From positions 1 through 43,920 of the forward strand of contig CAILCO010000082.1 of NCBI GenBank assembly GCA_903832735.1: a stretch of DNA of 43,920 bases, read 5' to 3'. The DNA comes from an uncultured Sterolibacterium sp. (lineage in GTDB: Bacteria > Pseudomonadota > Gammaproteobacteria > Burkholderiales > Rhodocyclaceae). Below, in pieces: positions 16,676-25,724 of the stretch; position 1 is the stretch's first letter, and each line of letters begins with the position of its first letter. The position numbers and the translations under genes were made by a program. The notes under the pieces are model-generated. The model worked only from the letters and a program-made list of their open reading frames with translations, did no database searches and was not told where the DNA came from.

Positions 16676-17485
16676 TCAGGCGCCGGCGAGGAAAGCGAAC
16701 AGGGCGTCGAGCACGGCGTCGGGTTGCTCGCTCATCATGGCGTGGCCGGCACCGTTCAATACTTGCCGCTTTGCCCCTGGCAAGGCGGCAGCCAGCGCCA
16801 GCGTGGCTTTGGGCGGCGCCATCAGGTCGTGGCTGCCCGACAGAATCAGCGCCGGACAGACGACCTTGGCGGCTTGCGCCAAGCCATCCCGATAATCATT
16901 GCAGGCGGATAGATCGGCGAAGAGCACGCCCGGGGCGGCCCGCTCCATCAGGCGCAGATTCATGCCGGGGAGCCACAGGCCGGGCACGGCGTTGCCGCCG
17001 AGATGAGCTCGCGGACTGTGTGACCAGACGTTGATCATGTTCCGGGCGCGAGGCTCGTCATTTTTCGCAGCCTCCAGCAACGCGGCCGATACCGGCATCG
17101 GCGTCGCATTGCCGAGTAGCGCGATGCTGGTGATCCGCTCGGGGAAGCATGCTGCCGCCGCCTGCGCCGCCAGGGAGCCCATGCTGTGGCCGACCAGCGC
17201 GGCTCGTTCTATCCCGGCGGCATCGAGGAACGCCACCAGCCAGGCGGCCATGGCGGCGATACTGGTCAGCGGCGCGCCGGCGGAGCGGCCGTGGCCAGGC
17301 AGGTCGACGGCGAACACGCCATGGCCGTGATGGGCGAACCAGCGGCTTTGCAGGTTCCAGCAGGAGTGGTCGAGAGCTGCGCCGTGGATGAACAGCAGTG
17401 CCGGCAGCGCGTTGTCCTGTGCCGCCGCCAAGGATTTCCCGCCGCTATAGACATAGGCGCCTAGGCCGTCGACGGTGACTTCCAT
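16676..17485 (-). CDS. Alpha/beta hydrolase
   Basis: 269 aa from ATG 17485, 4 bp after the metY stop. ATG 17509 is an in-frame alternative that overlaps metY. Alpha/beta-hydrolase fold: LLFIHGAALDHSCW (oxyanion region), nucleophile Ser101 in VGHSMGSLAA, acid in LSGSHDLMAP and His in NGAGHAMMSEQP. Substrate unknown. The tight spacing after metY could suggest a link to homoserine ester metabolism, but MetX-type acyltransferases have different motifs, so I do not assign that role. Confidence 0.9.
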   Translation of the reverse strand: MEVTVDGLGAYVYSGGKSLAAAQDNALPALLFIHGAALDHSCWNLQSRWFAHHGHGVFAVDLPGHGRSAGAPLTSIAAMAAWLVAFLDAAGIERAALVGHSMGSLAAQAAAACFPERITSIALLGNATPMPVSAALLEAAKNDEPRARNMINVWSHSPRAHLGGNAVPGLWLPGMNLRLMERAAPGVLFADLSACNDYRDGLAQAAKVVCPALILSGSHDLMAPPKATLALAAALPGAKRQVLNGAGHAMMSEQPDAVLDALFAFLAGA

Positions 17486-17489
17486 AGTC

Positions 17490-18809
17490 TCAGGGTTTCT
17501 GCGCGGCATGGAGGCCGCGGTTCAAATCTTCGATCAGGTCTTCCGCATCTTCCAGACCCACCGAGAGTCGCACCGTGCCCTCGAAAATGCCGGCGGCGGC
17601 GAGGGCTTCGGCGGACATGCGGAAATGGGTCGTGCTGGCTGGATGAATCACTAGCGACTTGGCATCGCCGACGTTGGCCAGATGCGAGAACACCCGCAGG
17701 CTTTCGATGAAGCGCTTGCCGGCGAGCCGGCTGCCGCCGGAGCCACTTTTCAGCACGAAGGTGAACACCGCACCGCAGCCCTTTGGCAGCAGGCGCCTGG
17801 CCAGTTCGTGGTCGGGGTGGTCGGGCAGTTCCGGGTAGGAGACGGATTCCACCTGGGGATGCGCGGCCAGATGCGCCACGATTTTGCGCGTGTTGTCGAT
17901 GTGCCGCGCCATGCGTAGCGGCAGTGTCTCCATGCCCTGGAGGATCTGGAACGCGGTCAGCGGCGACATGCAGGCGCCGAAGTCGCGCAGGCCCTCGCGC
18001 CGCGCCCGGAGCAGGAAGGCGGCGACCGGGGATTCCTCGGCGAAGTCCATGCCGTGAAAGCCTCGGTAGGCCTCGGTGAGCGTCGGAAACTTGCCCGCAC
18101 TCGCACCTTCGCGGTCCCAATCGAAGCGGCCGCCATCGACCAGGAGGCCGCCGATGGCCACGCCGTGGCCGCCGAGGAACTTGGTCGCAGAATGCATGAC
18201 CAGGTCGGCTCCATGTTCCAGCGGCTGCATCAGATAAGGCGTGGTGAAGGTGGCATCGACCAGGAGCGGCAGGCCGCGTTCGTGGGCGATCCCGGCGAGC
18301 CCCGGCACGTCGAGCACGTCGAGACCGGGATTGCCCAGGGTCTCGCCGAAGATCAGGCGCGTGTTGGGCCGGATCGCGGTGCGGATGCCGGCCAGGTCGC
18401 GCGGCGAGACGAAGCTGGTGGTGATGCCGAAGCGCGGCAGCGTGTATTCGAGGAGGTTGTGCGAGCCACCGTAAAGCGCGCGCGAAGCGACGATGTGGCT
18501 ACCGGCATCCATCAGCGTGGCGATGGCCAGATGCAATGCGGCCTGGCCGCTAGCCGTGGCTATCGCGCCGACGCCGCCTTCGAGCGCGCTGATGCGCTCT
18601 TCGAGCACGGCATTGGTCGGGTTGGAAATGCGCGAGTAGACATGTCCGGCGCGCTCCATGTTGAACAGGGCCGAGGCCTGGTCGCTGTCCTTGAAGACGA
18701 AGGAGGTGGTTAGATAGATCGGCGTGGCGCGCGCGCCATGCTGCGCATCGGGAACCTGGCCCGCATGCAGGCTCAGGGTGTCGAAGCTGTAGCCCTTGGG
18801 CTCGGACAT
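17490..18809 (-). CDS. metY: O-acetylhomoserine sulfhydrylase (aminocarboxypropyltransferase)
   Basis: 439 aa, matching MetY (about 430) rather than the shorter MetZ or MetB. Conserved Cys/Met PLP-enzyme features: [42 protein letters not shown] and PLP lysine K210 in [11 protein letters not shown]. It converts O-acetylhomoserine and sulfide to homocysteine, the direct sulfhydrylation route to methionine. It starts 14 bp after the DUF465 gene and is followed by the hydrolase after 4 bp. No S-box or SAM riboswitch was seen upstream, which fits an internal position in the unit. Confidence 0.93.
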   Translation of the reverse strand: MSEPKGYSFDTLSLHAGQVPDAQHGARATPIYLTTSFVFKDSDQASALFNMERAGHVYSRISNPTNAVLEERISALEGGVGAIATASGQAALHLAIATLMDAGSHIVASRALYGGSHNLLEYTLPRFGITTSFVSPRDLAGIRTAIRPNTRLIFGETLGNPGLDVLDVPGLAGIAHERGLPLLVDATFTTPYLMQPLEHGADLVMHSATKFLGGHGVAIGGLLVDGGRFDWDREGASAGKFPTLTEAYRGFHGMDFAEESPVAAFLLRARREGLRDFGACMSPLTAFQILQGMETLPLRMARHIDNTRKIVAHLAAHPQVESVSYPELPDHPDHELARRLLPKGCGAVFTFVLKSGSGGSRLAGKRFIESLRVFSHLANVGDAKSLVIHPASTTHFRMSAEALAAAGIFEGTVRLSVGLEDAEDLIEDLNRGLHAAQKP

Positions 18810-18823
18810 GCCCTGACTTACCC

Positions 18824-19033
18824 TTAGGCCGGCACGTCGGGTTCGAGCATGCGCTGGAGCAGGGCGATGCGATCCTTCAGCAACAGCTTGCGTTTCTTCA
18901 GCCGGCCCAGCAGCAACTGATCCTTGGGCGGCGCGGAGAGGAGGCGTTCGATCGTCTCGTCGAGGTCGCGATGCTCGAGGGCGAGTTCGCCGAGGCGGTT
19001 CTTCAATGACTCCAAATCTTCTGTGGGCAGCAT
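18824..19033 (-). CDS. DUF465/YdcH-family small protein
   Basis: 69 aa from ATG 19033; a TTG at 19069 would add 12 residues. A long amphipathic helix (LESLKNRLGELALEHRDLDETIERL) is followed by LGRLKKRKLLLKDRIALLQRML, the KKxKLxLKD pattern of YdcH/DUF465 proteins. These are small coiled-coil proteins of unknown role. It is divergent from greB and probably first in the unit leading to metY. Confidence 0.8.
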   Translation of the reverse strand: MLPTEDLESLKNRLGELALEHRDLDETIERLLSAPPKDQLLLGRLKKRKLLLKDRIALLQRMLEPDVPA

Positions 19034-19121
19034 GTCGCGAATCTTATGCGCGGCGCCCGGGAAATACAACTGGCGATGATAGGACTTACAATGGTGCCCT
19101 TTTTCGGCCAGAGTTCAGGCG

Positions 19122-19664
19122 ATGACCAGACCAAGCCCCGATTCCGACGGGGACGACGACGAGTTCCCGGACGCCCCCGCGCTGCCTTCCGGGAGTGGGA
19201 ACTATTTGACGGTGACCGGCTATGCAAGGCTGCAGGCGGAACTGGAACAACTGGTCAGGCATGAGCGACCGGCGCTGGTGCAGACCGTATCCTGGGCCGC
19301 CGGCAACGGCGATCGTTCGGAGAACGGCGATTACATTTACGGCAAGAGACGCCTGCGCGAGATCGACCGGCGCATCCGTTACCTGATGAAGCGGCTGGAG
19401 AATGCCGTAGTGGTTGACCCTGCGCAGCAGGAGAATCGCGATCAGGTATTTTTTGCCGCGACCGTGGACATCATTGACGCCGACGGGTCGGCGGGCAGTT
19501 ACCAGATCGTCGGCGTCGACGAAGCCGACGCCGCGGCCGGCTGCATCAGCTGGATCTCGCCGCTGGCTCGGGCGCTGATGAGGGCGCGGGTGGGCGATGT
19601 GGTGCGTTTCCAGAGTCCCGCCGGCATTCGCGAGATCGAGGTCGTGGCCATACGCTATCAGTGA
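19122..19664 (+). CDS. greB: Transcription elongation factor GreB
   Basis: 180 aa. The N-terminal coiled coil carries the catalytic acidic tip in GDRSENGDYIYGKRRLREIDRR (about residues 63-84), which is GreB-like (DYIYGK) rather than GreA-like. The C-terminal FKBP-like domain ends in FQSPAGIREIEVVAIRY. Gre factors insert into the secondary channel of backtracked RNA polymerase and stimulate cleavage of the transcript. A 25-residue acidic N-terminal extension precedes the coiled coil. A TACAAT at 19087-19092 may be its -10. Confidence 0.95.
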   Translation: MTRPSPDSDGDDDEFPDAPALPSGSGNYLTVTGYARLQAELEQLVRHERPALVQTVSWAAGNGDRSENGDYIYGKRRLREIDRRIRYLMKRLENAVVVDPAQQENRDQVFFAATVDIIDADGSAGSYQIVGVDEADAAAGCISWISPLARALMRARVGDVVRFQSPAGIREIEVVAIRYQ

Positions 19665-19699
19665 AGCGATGGCCGAAGGCGGGGGGGCGCTGCGGTCCT

Positions 19700-19726
19700 C
19701 TTGAAATCGGCGCGAATGCCCCAAGT
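19700..19726 (+). promoter_or_regulatory. Heat-shock (sigma-32) promoter of htpG
   Basis: CTTGAAA (19700-19706) and CCCCAAGT (19719-19726) match the sigma-32 consensus CTTGAAA / CCCCATNT. The spacer is 12 nt, at the short end of the normal range. The site lies 34 bp upstream of the htpG ATG, in the right place and orientation for a heat-shock chaperone gene. Confidence 0.75.
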
Positions 19727-19760
19727 TTCGGGAAAGGTTTTTTTTCAGGGAGTACACAGC

Positions 19761-21671
19761 ATGACGGCAGCGACCACGCGCGAGACGCTCGGTTTTCAGA
19801 CCGAGGTCAAACAGCTTCTGCAGTTGATGATCCACTCGCTCTACAGCAACCGCGAGATTTTCCTGCGCGAACTGATTTCCAATGCTTCGGATGCCTGCGA
19901 CAAGTTGCGCTTCGAGGCGCTGCACAACGGCGCCCTGTTCGAGGACGACAGCGAGCTCAATATCCGCATCGCCTACGACAAGGCGGCAAAAACGCTGACC
20001 GTCAGCGACAACGGCATCGGCATGAGCCGCGACGAGGTGATTGCGAATCTGGGTACCATTGCCAAGTCCGGCACGCGCGAATTCTTTTCGCAGCTCTCCG
20101 GCGACCAGCAGAAGGATGCGAATCTGATCGGTCAGTTTGGCGTCGGCTTCTATTCCTCCTTCATCGTCGCCGACAAGGTTACCGTCCTGACGCGCCGCGC
20201 CAGCGAACTGCCGAGCCTGGGCGTGCGCTGGGAGTCGGACGGCGGCGGCGAGTTCACCCTGGAGATGGTCGATCGGCCCGCCCGCGGAACCGAGATCACC
20301 CTGCATCTGCGTGATGGCCAGGAAGATCTGGCCGACGGCTGGAAGCTGCGCTCCATCATCCGCAAGTACTCCGACCATATCGTCCAGCCGATCCTGATGG
20401 GCAAGGAAGAATGGGACAAGGAGGCCAACGAACAGAAGATCACGGCTGAGACGGAGACAGTCAACCAGGCCAGTGCGCTTTGGGCGAGGCCAAAATCCGA
20501 GATCACCGACGAGCAGTATCAGGAGTTCTACAAGCATGTCGGCCATGACTTCGAGCCGCCGCTGGCCTGGGTCCATGCCCGCGTCGAAGGACGCCAGGAA
20601 TATACCCAGCTGCTTTACCTCCCGGCCCATGCGCCCTTCGATATGTGGGATCGCAATACCCGCCACGGCGTCAAGCTTTACGTGCGCCGCGTGTTCATCA
20701 TGGACGATGCCGAGCAACTGATGCCGGCCTATCTGCGCTTCGTCCGCGGCGTCGTCGATTCCAGCGACCTGCCGCTCAACGTCTCGCGGGAAATCCTCCA
20801 GGAGAGCAAGGATATCGAGGCGATCCGAGCCGGCTGCACGAAGAAGGTGCTATCGCTGATCGAGGACCTCGCGGAGAATCAGCAGGAGAAGTACGCCGGC
20901 TTCTGGAAGGAATTCGGCCGTGCGCTCAAGGAAGGGGTCGGCGAGGATCACGCCAACAAGGAAAAGATTGCGGGCCTCTTGCGCTTCGCGTCGACCCATG
21001 CCGATACGGCCGATGAGACGGTCTCGCTAGCCGACTATATCGCCAGGATGAAGGAAGGCCAGGACAAGATCTACTTCGTCACCGCGGAAACCTTCAATGC
21101 GGCGAAGAACAGCCCGCATCTGGAGATCTTCCGCAAGAAGGGCATCGAGGTGCTGCTGCTTTCCGACCGGGTCGACGAATGGGTGATCGGCAACCTCAGC
21201 GAATTTTCCGGCAAGTCATTGCAATCGGTGGCCAGGGGCGGGCTCGACCTGGGCGGCCTCGAGGACGAGGTGGAGAAGCAGGAACAGCAAAAGGAATCGG
21301 ACGAATTCAAGGAACTCACCGACAGGATCAAGGGCAGCCTGAATGACAAGGTCAAGGAGGTGCGGGTCACCCATCGCCTCACCGAAAGCCCGGCCTGCCT
21401 GGTCTCCGACGAGCACGACATCGGCGGCAACCTGGCGCGCATCCTCAAGGCCGCTGGCCAGAAGGCGCCCGAGGGCCGGCCGATCCTGGAGATCAACCCG
21501 AAGCATCCGGTGGTGCTGCGCCTCAAATACGAGGAAAAGAAATTCGACGACTGGGCGGCGGTGCTCTTCGATCAGGCCCTGCTTGCCGAAGGTGGCAGCC
21601 TGGACGATCCGGCGGCCTTCGTGCGCCGGATCAACCAGCTGATGCTGGAACTGGACGGGGGCTCGCGCTGA
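19761..21671 (+). CDS. htpG: Chaperone HtpG (bacterial Hsp90)
   Basis: 636 aa from ATG 19761, with AGGGAG about 8 nt upstream. A longer frame would start inside the sigma-32 promoter and is rejected. Conserved Hsp90 motifs: [46 protein letters not shown] and [18 protein letters not shown]. It is an ATP-dependent cytosolic chaperone dimer. The length matches the family (about 620-640). The heat-shock promoter suggests stress induction. Confidence 0.98.
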   Translation: MTAATTRETLGFQTEVKQLLQLMIHSLYSNREIFLRELISNASDACDKLRFEALHNGALFEDDSELNIRIAYDKAAKTLTVSDNGIGMSRDEVIANLGTIAKSGTREFFSQLSGDQQKDANLIGQFGVGFYSSFIVADKVTVLTRRASELPSLGVRWESDGGGEFTLEMVDRPARGTEITLHLRDGQEDLADGWKLRSIIRKYSDHIVQPILMGKEEWDKEANEQKITAETETVNQASALWARPKSEITDEQYQEFYKHVGHDFEPPLAWVHARVEGRQEYTQLLYLPAHAPFDMWDRNTRHGVKLYVRRVFIMDDAEQLMPAYLRFVRGVVDSSDLPLNVSREILQESKDIEAIRAGCTKKVLSLIEDLAENQQEKYAGFWKEFGRALKEGVGEDHANKEKIAGLLRFASTHADTADETVSLADYIARMKEGQDKIYFVTAETFNAAKNSPHLEIFRKKGIEVLLLSDRVDEWVIGNLSEFSGKSLQSVARGGLDLGGLEDEVEKQEQQKESDEFKELTDRIKGSLNDKVKEVRVTHRLTESPACLVSDEHDIGGNLARILKAAGQKAPEGRPILEINPKHPVVLRLKYEEKKFDDWAAVLFDQALLAEGGSLDDPAAFVRRINQLMLELDGGSR

Positions 21672-21675
21672 AGCT

Positions 21676-22158
21676 GTGAACGGGCTGCTGCGCGGCCTGC
21701 CGCCGATCATCGCTGCGGATGCCAGGATTCTGATCCTTGGCAGCTTTCCGTCGCAGGCATCGCTGGCGGCGCGGCAGTATTACGGCCACCGCCAGAATCA
21801 GTTCTGGCGCATTCTGGGCGCCGTGACCGATACCCCGCTGGCAGAGATGGACTACGCTGCCAGAGTCCAGGCGGTGCAGCGCGCGGGCATCGCCATCTGG
21901 GATGTCTTCGGCAGTTGCCTGCGCGAGGGCAGCCTCGATGCCGCGATCCGCGAGGCCGCGGTTAACGATTTCACGATCCTGAAAAGACTCGCGCCGCAAC
22001 TGACCCGGATCTGCTTCAACGGCCAGAAGGCGGGCAAGTTCGCGCGGCATTTGGCCGGCGCGGGCTTTCAGACGGCGATCCTGCCCTCGACCAGTCCGGC
22101 ATTCACGCTTTCCTTCGAGAAAAAGTGCGCGGCGTGGCGCGCGGCGCTTTCCCCATAG
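21676..22158 (+). CDS. Family-6 uracil/hypoxanthine-DNA glycosylase-like protein
   Basis: 160 aa from GTG 21676, 4 bp after the htpG stop, so probably read in the same transcript. The sequence ILILGSFPSQASLAARQYYGHRQNQFWRIL matches the UDG-superfamily DNA-deoxyinosine glycosylase group (LGSxPGxxSL...YYxHxxNxFW), with the Asn of HRQNQFW as the likely active-site residue. LPSTSPAF near the C-terminus is the second family motif (PSTSPA). Expected function is excision of hypoxanthine from deaminated adenine in DNA. The TAG stop directly abuts the stop of the next, convergent gene with no bases between. Confidence 0.88.
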   Translation: MNGLLRGLPPIIAADARILILGSFPSQASLAARQYYGHRQNQFWRILGAVTDTPLAEMDYAARVQAVQRAGIAIWDVFGSCLREGSLDAAIREAAVNDFTILKRLAPQLTRICFNGQKAGKFARHLAGAGFQTAILPSTSPAFTLSFEKKCAAWRAALSP

Positions 22159-22512
22159 TTACCTACTGGACGGTGCTGCCGGGCGCAACTGCTCGCGCAG
22201 GCATTGCCGCTGTTCCGCGACGGGCTTGGCCCGGCAGGCCACATGGGCGGCAACCGCCGCAAGGCAGCGTTCGGGGAATGTCGCCTTGCGGCAATCGGGT
22301 GGTGGTAGTTGCTCCTCCAGGCATCGCCGTCGCTCGGCGCGGCGCTTTTCCTTGCAGATTTCCAGCGCCCCCTGGCGGGCCTCGCAGCGCGCCGGATCGC
22401 GGGCCTTGGCGCAGTCGGAGGCGGTCTGAGCTATGGCGGGGAGGCAGATGGCGGCCAAGCTGACCAGGATGGCGCGGCAAAGGGCCAGACCCAGGGCCAG
22501 ACTGCGTTTCAT
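22159..22512 (-). CDS. Secreted 8-Cys protein with duplicated 4-Cys module
   Basis: 117 aa from ATG 22512, with GGAGG about 7 nt upstream. A signal peptide (LALGLALCRAILVSLAAICLPAIA) is predicted to be cleaved before QTASD. The mature part is two copies of one module, each with four Cys in the identical spacing C-x8-C-x9-C-x10-C and shared residues (DCxK, RC, CxxK, AExR/AEQR, CLxEQL). Many Arg and Glu flank the cysteines. The four Cys per unit suggest two disulfides per module in the periplasm, or metal binding. I do not recognise the family. The first copy ends EEQLPPP, the second REQLRPAAPSSR. Confidence 0.75.
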   Translation of the reverse strand: MKRSLALGLALCRAILVSLAAICLPAIAQTASDCAKARDPARCEARQGALEICKEKRRAERRRCLEEQLPPPDCRKATFPERCLAAVAAHVACRAKPVAEQRQCLREQLRPAAPSSR

Positions 22513-22643
22513 TGGGTTTCCTCCTTTTCCGGTGCTGCCGTATGACGGCTGTATACACCCTGCAGCGCCGCACGGCTAATATCCGCTTTAATCGGAGAAG
22601 CTTGTCGGCTATAGTGCGGCCATCGTCTTTCCTTGGAATTGCC

Positions 22644-24455
22644 ATGCCGACAGCGGTGGATGGTCGACACAACAAAGAGCATAAGGAACACCGGTTAAGC
22701 CTGGCTGAGGTGAGCGCCGCGCTCGTTGCCGACGGTCAGGTGGCGGCGGCCGACGCGGAAAAATTCATGACCGAGCGCCGCTATTTCCGCGGCGATACTC
22801 ATCCGCTGATCGTCATCAGCGAGCAGAAATGGAAGTCGGCCCGGCCGCCGCACCGTACGCTCGATCTCGAGACGCTGAGCCAATGGCTGGCCCAGTGGTG
22901 CGGCCTCGACTATTTGCACATCGATCCGCTGAAGATCGATTTTTCCGCCGTCACCGAGATAATCTCCAGCGCCTATGCGACGCGTTTTCGCGTGCTGCCG
23001 GTGGAAGTGACCGCGCAAGAAGTCGTGGTGGCGACGGCGGAGCCGTTCCAGCGCGCCTGGGAAGCGGAGCTACAGCCTATCCTGCGCAAGGGAATCCGCC
23101 GCGTCATTGCCAACCCCGATGCCATCGCGCGCTATCAAGTGGAGTTCTACAATCTGGCTAAGTCGGTGAAGACAGCGATGTCGACCGGCAACGTCAGCGG
23201 TGGCTCCGGGCTAACCAACTTCGAGCAACTTGTCGAACTGGGTCAGGCCAACCGCAGCTTCGACGCCAACGATCAGCACATCGTCCATATCGTCGACTGG
23301 CTCTGGCAGTATGCCTTCGAGCAGCGCGCCAGCGACATACACATCGAGCCGCGGCGCGACCTGGGGATCGTGCGCTTTCGCATCGACGGCGTCCTGCATC
23401 AGGTCTACCAGATTCCGATGCCGGTGTTGAATGCCATGACCAGCCGCATCAAGATCCTCGGTCGCATGGACGTGGTCGAGAAGCGCCGACCGCAGGACGG
23501 ACGGATCAAGACGCGGACCCCGGAAGGTATGGAGGTCGAGCTGCGTCTGTCGACCTTGCCCACCGCTTTCGGCGAGAAGTTGGTGATGCGCATCTTCGAT
23601 CCCGAAGTGCTGGTGCGCGATGCCCGCGAACTGGGCTTCTCCGACGAGGATGCGGAGCGCTGGCAGCGGATGACGCGGCAGCCCAATGGCATCATTCTGG
23701 TCACTGGGCCGACCGGTTCTGGCAAGACGACGACGCTGTACACGACGCTGAAGACACTCGCTACGCCGGAAGTGAATGTGTGCACGATCGAGGATCCGAT
23801 CGAGATGGTCGAACCGACCTTCAACCAGGTGCAGGCGCTGTCCGGCATCGACATGGGTTTTGCCGCGGGCATACGCGCCTTGATGCGGCAGGATCCCGAT
23901 ATCATCATGGTCGGCGAGATCCGCGACCTGGAGACCGCCGACATGGCGATTCAGGCGGCGCTGACCGGCCATCTGGTGCTGTCCACCCTGCATACCAACG
24001 ATGCGCCCTCAGCCATCACCCGCCTCCTCGATCTGGGGGTGCCGGCCTATCTGCTCAATTCCACTATCCTCGGCGTGATGGCGCAGCGCCTGGTACGCAC
24101 GCTCTGCCCGCACTGCAAGAAAGCAGGCAAGCTGCGCGCGGAAGACGAAGCCGCCTGGAACGAACTGGTGGCCCCGTGGAAGTCGAATATGCCGGAAACA
24201 TTGTGCCACCCGGTTGGCTGCCTGGAATGCCGCATGACCGGCTATATGGGCCGCATCGGCATCTACGAAATTCTGCTGCTTTCGCCAGAGCTCAACCGGC
24301 TCGTCACCAGTGCCGCAGACCTTGCCAAGATCCGGGAACAGGCGACGCGGGAAGGGATGAAACCGCTGCGCATCTCAGGCGCGCTGAAAATCGCGGCAGG
24401 GCTCACCACCATCGAGGAAGTGATGAAGGTGGCACCGCCGGTCCAGGGATTCTAG
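22644..24455 (+). CDS. GspE/PilB-family secretion or pilus ATPase
   Basis: 603 aa from ATG 22644. The N-terminal region (about residues 1-200) resembles the GspE-N/MshE-N domain. Then comes the core ATPase: Walker A GPTGSGKTTTLY at 355, the Asp box (CTIEDPIEM), Walker B (IIMVGEIRDLETADMAIQAALTGH) and His box (LSTLHTNDA). A zinc-binding tetra-Cys motif (CPHCKK ... CLEC) is near residues 490-530. The protein powers assembly of type II secretion pseudopili or type IV pili at the inner membrane. No other secretion or pilus gene is next to it, so the system it serves is not shown. Confidence 0.93.
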   Translation: MPTAVDGRHNKEHKEHRLSLAEVSAALVADGQVAAADAEKFMTERRYFRGDTHPLIVISEQKWKSARPPHRTLDLETLSQWLAQWCGLDYLHIDPLKIDFSAVTEIISSAYATRFRVLPVEVTAQEVVVATAEPFQRAWEAELQPILRKGIRRVIANPDAIARYQVEFYNLAKSVKTAMSTGNVSGGSGLTNFEQLVELGQANRSFDANDQHIVHIVDWLWQYAFEQRASDIHIEPRRDLGIVRFRIDGVLHQVYQIPMPVLNAMTSRIKILGRMDVVEKRRPQDGRIKTRTPEGMEVELRLSTLPTAFGEKLVMRIFDPEVLVRDARELGFSDEDAERWQRMTRQPNGIILVTGPTGSGKTTTLYTTLKTLATPEVNVCTIEDPIEMVEPTFNQVQALSGIDMGFAAGIRALMRQDPDIIMVGEIRDLETADMAIQAALTGHLVLSTLHTNDAPSAITRLLDLGVPAYLLNSTILGVMAQRLVRTLCPHCKKAGKLRAEDEAAWNELVAPWKSNMPETLCHPVGCLECRMTGYMGRIGIYEILLLSPELNRLVTSAADLAKIREQATREGMKPLRISGALKIAAGLTTIEEVMKVAPPVQGF

Positions 24456-24463
24456 AGCCCGTA

Positions 24464-24480
24464 GTTGCCCAAAGGGCAAC
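24464..24480. terminator. Hairpin between convergent genes
   Basis: GTTGCCC-AAA-GGGCAAC forms a perfect 7-bp stem 8 bp after the ATPase stop. There is no T-run. A second GC-rich inverted repeat (GGCCGGCACTTCGGCC) lies at about 24521-24536. Either could end transcripts from the converging ATPase and VWA genes. Confidence 0.45.
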
Positions 24481-24536
24481 CCAGGGGTCTTGTGCCAGCG
24501 AAGCAGGTGCTAGGGCCCTGTGGCCGGCACTTCGGC

Positions 24537-25709
24537 CTACTTGTTCAACTGGCGCATCGCCCGCTCGAGTCCTTCGAGGGAGAGCGGAAACATCCGGGAT
24601 CCCATGATGTCGCGGATGATCTGGATCGAGTGGCGGTATTCCCAGAGCCGCTCCGGTTCCGGGTTGAGCCAGACGGCCTTGGGATAGCGCTCGAGTAATC
24701 TGGCGAGCCAGGTCGCTCCCGGCTCCTCGTTCATATATTCGACGCTGCCGCCAGCCTGAAGGATTTCATAGGGGCTCATGGTGGCGTCGCCGACCATAAT
24801 CAGCTTGTAGTCATCGCCGTACTTGTGCATCACGTCGTGGAGCGGGAAGCGCTCGGCATGGCGGCGCCGGTTGTCGCGCCAGACGTAGTCATAGACACAG
24901 TTATGGAAGTAGAAATATTCGAGGTGCTTGAACTCGCTCTTGGCCGCGGAGAACATCTCCTCGCACAGCCTGATGTGGTCGTCCATTGAGCCGCCGATGT
25001 CGAGGAAGAGCAGCACCTTGATCTTGTTGTGGCGTTCCGGACGCATCTTGATGTCCAGCCAGCCGGCGTTCTGCGCCGTGTCGCGGATCGTGCCGTCGAG
25101 ATCGAGTTCCTCCGCCGCGCCTTCCCGCGCGAAGCGGCGCAACCTGCGCAACGCCACCTTGATATTGCGCGTACCCAGTTCCACGGTATCGTCGAGGTTC
25201 TTGAATTCGCGCTGCTCCCAGACCTTGATTGCGCTGCGGTTGCCGGCGGACTGGCCGCCGATGCGGATGCCTTCCGGGTGGAAGCCGCCGTTGCCGAAGG
25301 GGGAACTGCCGCCGGTGCCGATCCACTTTGAACCGCCCTGGTGTCTTTCCTTCTGTTCTTCCAGGCGCTGCTTCAACTGCTCCATCAGCTTGTCCCAGCC
25401 GAGTTTCTCCAGCTTGGCTTTTTCCTCGGGCGTGAGATGTTTTTTCGCCATCGCCCTGAGCCAGTCCTCGGGAATCTCGGCATCTAGGCCGGGCAGTTCC
25501 GTGACGCCCTTGAAGTAGCCGCCGAAGGCGCGGTCGAACTTGTCATAGTTCGATTCGTCCTTGATCAGGCAGGCGCGAGAAAGAACATAGAACTCGTCCA
25601 GGCTGTGGCTGATCACACGCGCCTGCAGGGCTTCCAGGAGCGTCAGGAATTCCTTGGTGGATACCGGCAGCTTGGCCGCCTTGAGATGGAGGAAGAAGTC
25701 GATCAGCAT
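24537..25709 (-). CDS. VWA-domain protein, CoxE-like partner of MoxR ATPase
   Basis: 390 aa. The N-terminal helical region begins MLIDFFLHLKAAKLPVSTKEF. A Gly-rich linker follows (around residues 125-155). The C-terminal von Willebrand A-like domain carries a MIDAS-like DIGGSMD at 237-243. The usual DxSxS has Gly in place of the first Ser, a change also typical of this subgroup, so metal binding may differ. It starts 15 bp after the MoxR gene. MoxR/VWA pairs act as chaperone systems that insert metals or mature enzyme complexes. The client is not apparent here. Confidence 0.9.
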   Translation of the reverse strand: MLIDFFLHLKAAKLPVSTKEFLTLLEALQARVISHSLDEFYVLSRACLIKDESNYDKFDRAFGGYFKGVTELPGLDAEIPEDWLRAMAKKHLTPEEKAKLEKLGWDKLMEQLKQRLEEQKERHQGGSKWIGTGGSSPFGNGGFHPEGIRIGGQSAGNRSAIKVWEQREFKNLDDTVELGTRNIKVALRRLRRFAREGAAEELDLDGTIRDTAQNAGWLDIKMRPERHNKIKVLLFLDIGGSMDDHIRLCEEMFSAAKSEFKHLEYFYFHNCVYDYVWRDNRRRHAERFPLHDVMHKYGDDYKLIMVGDATMSPYEILQAGGSVEYMNEEPGATWLARLLERYPKAVWLNPEPERLWEYRHSIQIIRDIMGSRMFPLSLEGLERAMRQLNK

Positions 25710-25724
25710 AACCGGGAGCGTGAA

